Part shown: one piece after another, positions 56,543-64,000 of the stretch
Layout: each line of letters starts with the position of its first letter
Numbering within the stretch: position 1 is the first letter of the stretch
Source of the DNA: Curvibacter sp. AEP1-3
Lineage (GTDB): Bacteria; Pseudomonadota; Gammaproteobacteria; Burkholderiales; Burkholderiaceae_C
Direction of reading: 5' to 3'
Assembly: GCF_002163715.1 (NCBI RefSeq)
Contig: NZ_CP015698.1
Coordinates: forward strand, 4,043,674 to 4,107,673
DNA length: 64,000 nucleotides
Notes under the pieces: generated by a model
Seen by the model: the letters and a program-made list of their open reading frames with translations, nothing else
The model's database searches: none
What the model was told of the DNA's origin: nothing
Position numbers and translations under genes: made by a program

Positions 56543-58429
56543 GGCTAGGACAGCCAAGGTCAAAAGACTGAGGCTCTCCAAGCTGCCTCCACCTCCACCG
56601 CCGCCGGAAGCGGCGACTGGCGCGGACACCATGTTGACAGTGACGAAACTATCCGCTGTTTTTGCGGCGGGTGCCAGCGTAGTCGCTCTGAAGCGGAAAA
56701 CGAGGTTGTTGTCGTTGGAGCTTGCTGGGGTGAGGATGGTTGCCACATTGCCTGCAGCGTTGGAAATGGTGACTGCCGGGCCGGAAACCTGGGTCCACTG
56801 TACGGTCGCTAAGCTAGTTCCGCTGGTTCCGGCACCAGCCACTCCTGTCAACGTGATGGAGGTACCTCGTCCCACGTTATGTGTCTGGCTCGCATACGCG
56901 TTGGCAAAGGGCGCATCGTTGTCCAATGTTTGCGCAACTGCGGCATCTGCATCCAGCAATCCTGCTCCGCACAGGTAGTTGCCGCTGCAAAAGGTGCTGA
57001 CCGGAAAACTGCGAACGCTGTTGATAATTCTGGACGTGACCTCGTCAGGCGTAATCCCCGGTTTAATCTGGTACAGCATGGCAGCGACACTGCTCACCAT
57101 GGGGGCGGAGAAACTGGTGCCGTTTGCGCTCTGGAATGTGTCTGCCAATGGAGCTTGAGTGCCTGTATTGCTGGTGCTGTAGATGCTGACACCCGGCGCA
57201 CTGATCGAGGTGCCGGCCCCCACGTTGGCGAACGCGGGGCTTGCGCCATCCGTGCGGTGGGCTGTCACCGCAATCACATTTTTGCAGTTGGCCGGCTGTG
57301 TGATGGTAGTGTTACTCGACTCATTGCCCGTTGATACAACGACGGTGGCGTTTTTTGAATTCCGCACTTCGTCAATTGCCGACTGGTATCTTGAATCACA
57401 TGTTCCGCTGCCACCCAGGCTCAAGTTGATCACTTTGGCAGGGGTGGCATTGGTAAGGCCATTTACCGTGATACCCGCTGCCCAGCGCATCGCGTCGACC
57501 ACGTCCGAGATATAGCCGCCACAGACCCCCAGTACACGAACGGGCAGTACCTTGGCTTTATAGGCTGTGCCAGCCATGCCGCTGGTGTTGTCTGTCACCG
57601 CACTCACGATACCCGCTACGCGCGTGCCGTGCCAACTGGACGTGCTGAGTTCGCAATCGGCAGAGATGCTATTTCCGTCACCCGGGTCCAAGGCGCTGTT
57701 GTCCCGACCATTGCCATCATTTGCGGTAACAAGTGTGCTGCTGTACAAGCCGGCGGGGTCTGGGGAAACAAAATCGTAACCAGTCAGCAGGTTGGCGGCT
57801 AAATCTGCGTGTGGTCGATAGCCGGAGTCCAATACGGCTACAACGACGTTCTCGCCGCTGACTGCAACTGAAGCAGATGTAACGCGATTCCAGGCCCCAG
57901 CGAAGTTTGCTGCTCCCAAATCCGTCGTGGGCGCCTTAAGTTGCCACTGGGTGTTGTTCACATAGGCTGCATCGTTCGGGCTGAACTCATGTGGAACCAT
58001 CCGTTCATCGATAGAGACACTCTCGATCGCCGGATCGTTGGCCAGTGCCTGAATCACGGTCTGCATGGAAGACCTGTCTTGTGTGCTGTCTGTGAGGTAA
58101 ACGTGGCTGTTACCTGAGACCGCACGCAGATAGGAGAGCCCCTTGACCTTGCCAGAGCTGGCCTCTGACGCAGCAGAGGCCATCCGGTCTTTCATTCGCT
58201 GCTCCACCGTTGCCTGACGAGAACTCCGGGGTGCAGAGTTGTCCTTGAAAGTCACCAAAATGCGTTGGAGCTGCTCCTTGGCTTTCGGCACAGAGGGCTG
58301 AAAACTTTCGCCTGACCGCGTGCGGGATCGCAGATCAAAGTACCCGGAAGTTTCCGAAAAGGCAAATCCCACAGTTCCCAGGAGAACAGGAACGAGAATG
58401 GCACTAAGAATGGTTCGTGGAGACCTCAT
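56495..58429 (-). CDS. S8 subtilisin-like protease with GlyGly-CTERM-like tail
   Basis: 644 residues. Signal peptide, then an inhibitor-I9-like propeptide (about residues 45-150), and a catalytic domain with Asp in VVAVLDSGYRPHADL, His in SSWHGTRVAGIVSA and Ser in NGTSFSAPMVSSVAAML. A PKD/REJ-like beta domain follows (VQWTQVSGPAVTISN). The C-terminus is a run of seven Gly, then SLESLSLLTLAVLALLATV and basic CAPRRFTKVR: the glycine-rich, hydrophobic, basic layout of the GlyGly-CTERM signal recognised by rhombosortase. Probably secreted, processed and released at the cell surface. Confidence 0.9.
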   Translation of the reverse strand: MRSPRTILSAILVPVLLGTVGFAFSETSGYFDLRSRTRSGESFQPSVPKAKEQLQRILVTFKDNSAPRSSRQATVEQRMKDRMASAASEASSGKVKGLSYLRAVSGNSHVYLTDSTQDRSSMQTVIQALANDPAIESVSIDERMVPHEFSPNDAAYVNNTQWQLKAPTTDLGAANFAGAWNRVTSASVAVSGENVVVAVLDSGYRPHADLAANLLTGYDFVSPDPAGLYSSTLVTANDGNGRDNSALDPGDGNSISADCELSTSSWHGTRVAGIVSAVTDNTSGMAGTAYKAKVLPVRVLGVCGGYISDVVDAMRWAAGITVNGLTNATPAKVINLSLGGSGTCDSRYQSAIDEVRNSKNATVVVSTGNESSNTTITQPANCKNVIAVTAHRTDGASPAFANVGAGTSISAPGVSIYSTSNTGTQAPLADTFQSANGTSFSAPMVSSVAAMLYQIKPGITPDEVTSRIINSVRSFPVSTFCSGNYLCGAGLLDADAAVAQTLDNDAPFANAYASQTHNVGRGTSITLTGVAGAGTSGTSLATVQWTQVSGPAVTISNAAGNVATILTPASSNDNNLVFRFRATTLAPAAKTADSFVTVNMVSAPVAASGGGGGGGSLESLSLLTLAVLALLATVCAPRRFTKVR

Positions 58430-58460
58430 GCTGCGGCAGTTTAGCCTGTCATCAGAGTTT

Positions 58461-59108
58461 TCAATTTACCTTCCGCGCATAGGCGACCATGAAACCTTCG
58501 ATGTCTCCGAGCGAGCCCGACCGCATCCCGGACAAGCGAACTTCGAGTTCGCTTGTCCATTCTTGGAGTGGCAAGCCCATACATTTAAGTTTTGCTTCAT
58601 GCAGGGCCCACTCTTCGGCAAATGCAGTGGCGCGCTCTAGGCCTGCCAAGCCTTCAATTTTTCGTGAGATCGCAGGTGGCAGAAAATCTTTGGCCACCCT
58701 GACGCATTCCTCAAGCCATTCCGCTTCGTGATTGATGAACGTAACATCAATGCCGATGGGGCTGTGCATATCGAGAGCTATGAACGCCCAGTCTTTTTCG
58801 TAGCTGAATGACACATGCACTCGCTGGCGTCCAACCTTAACGACAGGTGCATTGCCGGACGCCGTTTCGATGGAGACAGCGTTGGCATCGCATCCGAAAT
58901 GGTGCTGCAAAGCGTCCTGCAATGTTGCTCTGGACATCTTGCGCGCCTCTGCGTGCGGGAGGCCGGGCCGCAGCGCTAAAGAGATGAGTGCGAAGTCCTG
59001 TTCGCGCAAGTCTTGCGCAGCTTCTTCTGTGAACCGTAGATGGATTCGCACAGGCTTTACGACGGCTCCGCAGGGCTCAGGCTGCCGCAGGCGCAGCCGG
59101 GCAACCAC
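58461..59108 (-). CDS. 4'-phosphopantetheinyl transferase, Sfp type
   Basis: 215 residues. The Sfp/Gsp-type motifs are PIGIDVTFINHE (Mg-binding Asp) and FAEEWALHEAKLKCMGL (W-x-x-x-E-A-x-x-K). Activates the carrier domain of the neighbouring Pls-like synthetase. The GTG start overlaps the synthetase 3' end by 32 bp and has no clear ribosome site; a GTG 19 codons later (VRIHLRF) is an alternative. Confidence 0.85.
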   Translation of the reverse strand: MVARLRLRQPEPCGAVVKPVRIHLRFTEEAAQDLREQDFALISLALRPGLPHAEARKMSRATLQDALQHHFGCDANAVSIETASGNAPVVKVGRQRVHVSFSYEKDWAFIALDMHSPIGIDVTFINHEAEWLEECVRVAKDFLPPAISRKIEGLAGLERATAFAEEWALHEAKLKCMGLPLQEWTSELEVRLSGMRSGSLGDIEGFMVAYARKVN

Positions 59109-62100
59109 TCCACTTGCTGGCGGCGGGAATGCTTTCTCCCTTCATCACCAGAGTGAGGGGGCCCAGCCATGCGCCGGAGCCGACCTCTGCGCTGTAGAGC
59201 ACCGCGCTACGGGGTGCGAGGTACACGCGATCTGCGATCCGCACGTCGTCGATTTTCATCACCCGATCCTCGAACAAGTGGGTTTGCGGGCAGGTGAGGG
59301 CGTTAAGTTCGCTGTAGTCGCCGATGTACACACAGTCAAATTCGGTGATGTCGGTGGTGTCCATGTACACGCCTTTGCCGATGTGGCAGCCGAGCAAGTT
59401 GAATGCGACCGGCAACCACGGTGTGCCGCGCAGGTAGCGCATGAAATTCGGTACGGCAATGCCTTCAAACAAGTTGGTCACACCTTCAGATAGCCAGACG
59501 AATGATGTCCACATCGGGGAGCTACGTTTGCGGTAGCGGCCCATCAGCAGCCACTTGAGCGCGACCACGAAAAGGTAGGTCCCCAGTCCGTAAAGCAGGC
59601 CGGATAGGGTGAGGTAACCGATCACTGTCCACCACAGCCCTTCACCCGCATAAGGCATCACTTTGAGGACGATGGTGTAGCCCACCGAAATCACAATCGC
59701 GTGGGGCGCCACGATGCGAAAGCCCTCAATCAGCCCCCGCGCCAAACGGCGGCCCGGTGACGGCTTGAATGTGAGTGATTCGGGAAATCCAGCGGTCTCT
59801 TCCCGTGCCGGCAAGTGCAGGGGCGGGGAACCCAGCCAGGTATCCCCATTCTTCATGCGCGCGTTGGCAGGGGCAGTGGAATGCACGCCGATCAACACGT
59901 TCTCCGGCAACACCGTGCCATCCGGGATGTAGGCGCCGTTGCCTACAAAACTGCGTTTGGAAATGACGGTGGGCTGCATGCTCATCCAGCCGCCGTCGAT
60001 GTGCTCATCGCCCAACATCACTGCGTCAGCGATAAAGGTCTCGTCCCCCAAAGTCAGCATGTCAGGCACCAGCCCCAGAGCCGATGAAATTTCCGCATCG
60101 CGGCCGACCTTGGCCCCCAGCAGGCGGTACCACCACGGCGCGTACAGCGTGGCATAGACCCCGTGCACCACGTGCAGGCTGGACTCTTGAATCTGGTTTA
60201 CCAGCCATTTGGCGCAGTACAGCGCGCTGTGCACCGGCCAGCTGCCGGGGCGCAGCCGGGGAAGCACCGTCCACCTTATGCCTGCCGATAGCAGTGCCGT
60301 GCACACGAGCAGTACAGCGGCTGCGGGAAAAGCCAATACAAAGTACTTCAGAAGTTGCCAGCCGATCTCGTTCGAGGCCAGCCACGGAAACAGCTCGTTT
60401 TCGTCTATCCAGTCGATCAGCACAAAGCTGGGGAACACGGGCAGGAAAAACAAAGTCGTAATCAGCAAGGGACCGACCACGAAGTACATACCTTCCAGCC
60501 ACTGGGTGGTACGCGTCAGCACCGGGCGAGGCTTTTGTGCTTCACGATCAAAGCGGCCAATATCCCGTGCAGGTGAGCCCGCCCACACGCGTTCGGTGGG
60601 AATGGTCTGTCCATCGCGAAGCGCGGACTGGCCTTCCAAGTGGGCCCAGGTTTGCACGCGGGTGTTGCCCTCCAGCACGGCGTAGGAATTCACCGCGCTG
60701 TTAGCTTCCAGTGTGATGGTGCCGATACGCAGCAAACCATGCTCCACCCGCGCGTTTTCGAAGTTCACCGCGTTACCGATACTGCAACCGTCACCAATGG
60801 CCAACAAGTGCGGTACGCGCAGCGTGATGGAACCGATCACCACATCGTGCCCTACCTTGGCCCCCAAGGCGCGCAGCCACAAGCCATACATGGACGAGCC
60901 GCTCAGCAGATACACCGGCGCTGCCTCCAGCAGACGGTCCGCCAGCCACCAGCGGTAGTAGGTGAGCCCCCACAGCGGGTAGCTGCCAGGCTTCATTCGC
61001 CCCATGAGTAACCACTTACCGGCAATCGCTACCGCGAACTCCAGCACAGTGGCCAGCAGATAAGCGAGTACGGAGGCGGCTATCGCCACTGGAATAGAGT
61101 CCTCCGGCTCACCCGTGAAGAAGTGGTAGGTGAAGAAAGGCGCCAGCCACTGGCCCATGCGCATGGCGACCAGCCAGGGAATAGCCGCTGCCTGCGCGAG
61201 GCCACAGCGCCAGCGTTGCCAGGTGCCGGGTGGTACCCAAGTGGTGTCGACTTGGACGGCATCTGCCCGTGGCGCGTCCATGGCCTGTGCAATCGCGCCC
61301 ACTGTGCGGTGTTGGTAGATGTCCCGCACCGTCACATGGGCGTAGCCCGGCTGTTGCCGCAGGCGCGATGCCAGGCGGGCCGCGAACAGCGAATGCCCGC
61401 CCAGGTCGGTAAAGAAGTCCGCAGTGCGCCGGATAGCCTGCCCGGCGAATAGATGGCCTAGCGCAGCAAACAGCACCTGCTCCGCAGGGGTTTCCGGTGT
61501 GTCGGACCCGGTGTCGGCCGTGGCCGACTGACTCAGTGGTCGCGCCTTGAGCTGCTTGCGATCAATCTTGCCCGAGGCCAGCCGTGGCATGGCAGGTAGC
61601 ACCTCGTAGTGGCCAGGCACCATGTAGGCGGGCAAACGTTCCGTCAGCGCGTGGCGCAATTCGAGTGCGTGTACCGCATCCCCCACCAGAAAGGCGATCA
61701 GCTGCTCCACGCCATCTTCCACGCGCAGGATGACGGCGGCTGCAGCCACACCGGGCTGGTCACACAGCGCGGACTCAATCTCGCCCAGCTCTACCCGAAA
61801 GCCGCGGATCTTGACCTGGTCGTCCGTACGGCCCAGGCACTGCACCTGTCCCTCCGGGGTGATGCAGGCGAGGTCCCCGGTGCGGTACAGCCGCTGGTCG
61901 TGGGTGCCGGCGGACCAGGGGTTGGGCAGGAACTTTTCTGCCGTCAAGTCAGGGCGGCCCAGATAACCGGCGGCCACACCCGGACCCGTGATGCACAGCT
62001 CCCCGGTCGAGCCAAGTGGTGCCAGTTGCAGGTTCTCGGTGCTATTCACATCCAGCACCATCAGGCCATAGTTCGGCAGTGGCTGGCCGATGGTCACCGG

Positions 62101-63090
62101 CTCGCCCGCATGCAATTCGGCCAGGCTGGCAGACACCGTCGCCTCTGTAGGCCCATAGGTGTTGAACACCTGCCGTCCGGGTCGCGCCCAGCGATCCACA
62201 AGTGCGGGTGGACACATTTCGCCACCGAGGTTGATGAAGCGCAGTCCCGCTATATCCCGATTGAAAAGGCCCAGCAGCGTAGGCACTGCGTGCAGCACGG
62301 TGATGCCTTCGCGCTCCAGCACGCCCGGCAGGCTCTCGATGTCGCTGGCGACTTCCTTGGAGGCGACCCACAGGGTGGCCCCCACGAGGTAGCTGATCCA
62401 AATTTCCTCGAATGACATGTCAAACGCCACCGAGAAGCCTTGGTACACGCGGTCCGAAGCGTTCACACCCAATCGCACGTTCTCACTGCGCAAAAAGTGG
62501 CAAATGCTGCCTTGCGTGATGCTGATGCCCTTGGGCTTGCCGGTGGAGCCGGAGGTGTAAATCACATAGGCCGGGTGATCGGGGCTGTAGTGCGTTCGGC
62601 GATGAGGCGGTGCTTCGGCGGAGAGGGTTTCCGGGGTCCAAAGGGGAATGCCTTGTGCCTCCATGTGTGAGGCGAAAGGCGCCACCCTGTCAGGGCTGCT
62701 GATCAATCCTTTGGCTGCCGCGTCTTCCAGGCAGGTCCACACCCGCTCAGCGGGGGTGTCGGCATCCATGGGGAGCCACGCGGCACCGGTTTTGGCAATG
62801 GCAAGTTGCAGTACCAAGAGCGGGATGCCGCGCGGCAGCCACAAGCCCACCATATCGCCGCCACCAATGCCGTTCGCGAGCAAATGGTTCGCGGCGCGGT
62901 CAGCCTGCGTGTTCAGTTCTTCATAGGTGAGGCTGGTCACTCCATCGCTCAGGGCGATGGCGTGAGGTGTGCGCAGTGCGCTGGCTTCAAACAGCTCAGC
63001 CAGAATTTCCGGGCGCAACAGCTCCGGCATGTCCGGGCCGCGCAGGACGAGACCGCCCTCTGGACCGGGCAAAACCGAATCAAAAGACAT
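59077..63090 (-). CDS. Pls/PosA-type membrane non-ribosomal peptide synthetase
   Basis: 1337 residues. Order: adenylation domain (about 25-510; YTSGSTGKPKG, FDMSFEEIW, NTYGPTEATVS, YRTGDLACITPEG, SGKIDRKQL), carrier domain with Ser in DLGGHSLFAARL (about 566), then six or so membrane helices in three pairs separating three left-handed beta-helix domains of the acyltransferase type. There is no condensation or thioesterase domain. This is the architecture of epsilon-poly-lysine synthetase Pls and relatives (NRPS_term_dom), in which the C-terminal domains join amino acids iteratively. The Asp of FDMSFEE suits an alpha-amino acid; the Glu four residues on may suggest a basic substrate. Product unknown. 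The ATG overlaps the small upstream ORF. Confidence 0.88.
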   Translation of the reverse strand: MSFDSVLPGPEGGLVLRGPDMPELLRPEILAELFEASALRTPHAIALSDGVTSLTYEELNTQADRAANHLLANGIGGGDMVGLWLPRGIPLLVLQLAIAKTGAAWLPMDADTPAERVWTCLEDAAAKGLISSPDRVAPFASHMEAQGIPLWTPETLSAEAPPHRRTHYSPDHPAYVIYTSGSTGKPKGISITQGSICHFLRSENVRLGVNASDRVYQGFSVAFDMSFEEIWISYLVGATLWVASKEVASDIESLPGVLEREGITVLHAVPTLLGLFNRDIAGLRFINLGGEMCPPALVDRWARPGRQVFNTYGPTEATVSASLAELHAGEPVTIGQPLPNYGLMVLDVNSTENLQLAPLGSTGELCITGPGVAAGYLGRPDLTAEKFLPNPWSAGTHDQRLYRTGDLACITPEGQVQCLGRTDDQVKIRGFRVELGEIESALCDQPGVAAAAVILRVEDGVEQLIAFLVGDAVHALELRHALTERLPAYMVPGHYEVLPAMPRLASGKIDRKQLKARPLSQSATADTGSDTPETPAEQVLFAALGHLFAGQAIRRTADFFTDLGGHSLFAARLASRLRQQPGYAHVTVRDIYQHRTVGAIAQAMDAPRADAVQVDTTWVPPGTWQRWRCGLAQAAAIPWLVAMRMGQWLAPFFTYHFFTGEPEDSIPVAIAASVLAYLLATVLEFAVAIAGKWLLMGRMKPGSYPLWGLTYYRWWLADRLLEAAPVYLLSGSSMYGLWLRALGAKVGHDVVIGSITLRVPHLLAIGDGCSIGNAVNFENARVEHGLLRIGTITLEANSAVNSYAVLEGNTRVQTWAHLEGQSALRDGQTIPTERVWAGSPARDIGRFDREAQKPRPVLTRTTQWLEGMYFVVGPLLITTLFFLPVFPSFVLIDWIDENELFPWLASNEIGWQLLKYFVLAFPAAAVLLVCTALLSAGIRWTVLPRLRPGSWPVHSALYCAKWLVNQIQESSLHVVHGVYATLYAPWWYRLLGAKVGRDAEISSALGLVPDMLTLGDETFIADAVMLGDEHIDGGWMSMQPTVISKRSFVGNGAYIPDGTVLPENVLIGVHSTAPANARMKNGDTWLGSPPLHLPAREETAGFPESLTFKPSPGRRLARGLIEGFRIVAPHAIVISVGYTIVLKVMPYAGEGLWWTVIGYLTLSGLLYGLGTYLFVVALKWLLMGRYRKRSSPMWTSFVWLSEGVTNLFEGIAVPNFMRYLRGTPWLPVAFNLLGCHIGKGVYMDTTDITEFDCVYIGDYSELNALTCPQTHLFEDRVMKIDDVRIADRVYLAPRSAVLYSAEVGSGAWLGPLTLVMKGESIPAASKWSGCPAAPAAA

Positions 63091-63317
63091 CAGGGGGAGC
63101 GGTGCAGGCGGGGGGCGGAGAGTGCCACGATCTGATCGCGGGTTGCTTCGTCAATGAGGCGGTGCTTGAGCAGGCTGCCATCGGCTGTCATCAGGGCGCG
63201 CAGTTGCTGGAGGTCTTTCACCGTGGGCGCGACCTTGATTTGTGCAAGCGCAGCCTGGCTGTTGTTGCCTTTGATGAGAGCGGCCACTTTGGTGGCCCAG
63301 ACGCTTTGACGGGACAT
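63090..63317 (-). CDS. small hypothetical protein coupled to the Pls-like synthetase
   Basis: 75 residues, helical and slightly basic (VWATKVAALIKGNNSQAALA, LQQLRALMTADGSLLKHRLI). The stop TGA overlaps the synthetase ATG by one base (TGATG), indicating coupled translation. No family recognised. Confidence 0.6.
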   Translation of the reverse strand: MSRQSVWATKVAALIKGNNSQAALAQIKVAPTVKDLQQLRALMTADGSLLKHRLIDEATRDQIVALSAPRLHRSP

Positions 63318-63490
63318 GGTGCGGATGATTCGCCGGAAATGGTTTAAGCACTATTTTCGCACACTGCGCCCGACGGTAGTGCGCGGCTAGCTATAAAAAT
63401 GATAGTGGCTGTGTTCGGCTGGACGACGGCGCGTGGCGGGGCCTTCGGTGTGTCACGGTGCGTCCGGTACCATGGAGGGCTACGTTCCCA
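63318..63490. other. divergent upstream region of the Pls-like and FecR-domain genes
   Basis: 173 nt between divergent genes. It contains TAGCTATAAAAATGATAGTG and then GGCGCGTGGCGGGGCCTT (63387-63440), possibly a very degenerate repeat copy. No confident promoter is assigned. Confidence 0.35.
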
Positions 63491-63955
63491 ATGAATCCAA
63501 CCATCATGAAGTTTCCCTCCCTCTTGGTGCCCGGCCTGCTCTGCGCACTGGTTTTGCTCACACAGCCCGTGCAAGCGCAGGAAGCCCGCAGCGGCACCTT
63601 CAAGGCTGTGCAAGGCGCCGTCACCGTGGGGCAGGGAGATGCTAAGCGCCCAGTCGCTTCAGGCGGCGGGGTGGTGGAGGCGGATCGTGTGCAGACCGAT
63701 GCCACAGGTTCTGCGGTGTTGATGTTGCGGGATGGCACCACCATCGCTATCGGCCCCAACACCACGGTAGACCTCACCCGCTTCCAGTTTGATGGCACCA
63801 CCCAACAAGGCAACCTGGCTATCCGCGTGTTGCAGGGCACCATCCGCATGGTGACCGGGCTCTTGGGCAAGGTCCAGCCTGACAACGTCAAGGTCACCAC
63901 ACCGGCTTCCACAGTCAGTGTCCGCGGCACTGATTTCATCGTGGAGGTGCTATGA
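63491..63955 (+). CDS. FecR-domain periplasmic protein
   Basis: 154 residues (an ATG five codons later is also possible). Signal peptide MKFPSLLVPGLLCALVLLTQ, then a single FecR domain (FKAVQGAVTVGQGD, VQTDATGSAVLMLRDGTTIA, VKVTTPASTVSVRGTDFIVE). Such stand-alone FecR proteins commonly precede adenylate cyclase, CHASE2 or lipoprotein genes. The stop overlaps the next start (ATGA). Confidence 0.85.
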   Translation: MNPTIMKFPSLLVPGLLCALVLLTQPVQAQEARSGTFKAVQGAVTVGQGDAKRPVASGGGVVEADRVQTDATGSAVLMLRDGTTIAIGPNTTVDLTRFQFDGTTQQGNLAIRVLQGTIRMVTGLLGKVQPDNVKVTTPASTVSVRGTDFIVEVL

Positions 63956-64000
63956 ACATGCGCCTCGCCTTGTTGGTGCTGGTTGCCGGCTTGCAAGCCT
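63952..64000 (+). CDS. 5' end of an exported protein, cut by the window
   Basis: Only 16 codons are visible: MNMRLALLVLVAGLQA, which looks like a signal peptide. Coupled to the FecR-domain gene through ATGA. Identity cannot be judged. Confidence 0.6.
   Translation, partial: MNMRLALLVLVAGLQA

Overview
The window looks like chromosomal DNA of a betaproteobacterium, order Burkholderiales, most likely family Comamonadaceae (Rhodoferax/Polaromonas-like). This is inferred from the GC-rich coding style, the gene order (argH-algZ-algR, ppc-hemCDXY, rpmF-plsX-fabHDG-acpP-fabF-rpoE-rseAB-mucD-lepA-lepB-rnc-era-recO-pdxJ-acpS-nagZ) and a short dispersed repeat built around TAGCTGCTCGCGCA. No rRNA, tRNA, prophage, insertion sequence or CRISPR array was seen.

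Layout. 1-9 kb: a truncated alpha-2-macroglobulin gene, then an apparent ECF-sigma regulon made of a DUF3034 barrel, a secreted truncated globin, a cupredoxin, the sigma/anti-sigma pair, a ferritin-like Tat protein, a cytochrome c and a DUF3455 lipoprotein. Three matching promoter-like sites (TTGAATCC-N16/17-CGTAnT) precede its three transcription units. 9-16 kb: an orphan sensor kinase, tag, a DsbA-like/TPR/MBL-fold operon divergent from a LysR regulator, and threonine aldolase divergent from an XRE-cupin regulator. 16-28.6 kb: argH, the AlgZ/AlgR-type two-component pair with an overlapping solute-binding protein, ppc, hemC-hemD-hemX-hemY (hemY frameshifted), and a GGDEF protein with altered catalytic residues. 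28.6-37 kb: RNase E, RluC-type synthase, HAD phosphatase, Rieske protein, S49 peptidase, tetrapyrrole-methylase-type methyltransferase, Maf and YceD. 37-56 kb: the large lipid/ribosome/envelope-stress/processing cluster, with attenuator-like hairpins between rpmF and plsX and between acpP and fabF, and a candidate small RNA before lepA. 56-64 kb: a rhombosortase convergent with, and overlapping, a subtilisin-like protease that ends in a GlyGly-CTERM-like tail; then a Pls/PosA-type membrane NRPS with its own phosphopantetheinyl transferase and a small coupled ORF; and a FecR-domain protein running off the window.

The most notable signals are: (i) the self-contained ECF regulon with a deduced promoter; (ii) the rhombosortase/substrate pair; (iii) the Pls-like poly-amino-acid synthetase locus; and (iv) a roughly 60-nt repeat that has been read through in frame as protein in era, a S49 peptidase gene, hemD and the macroglobulin gene, and that elsewhere supplies a terminator and the fabH stop codon.
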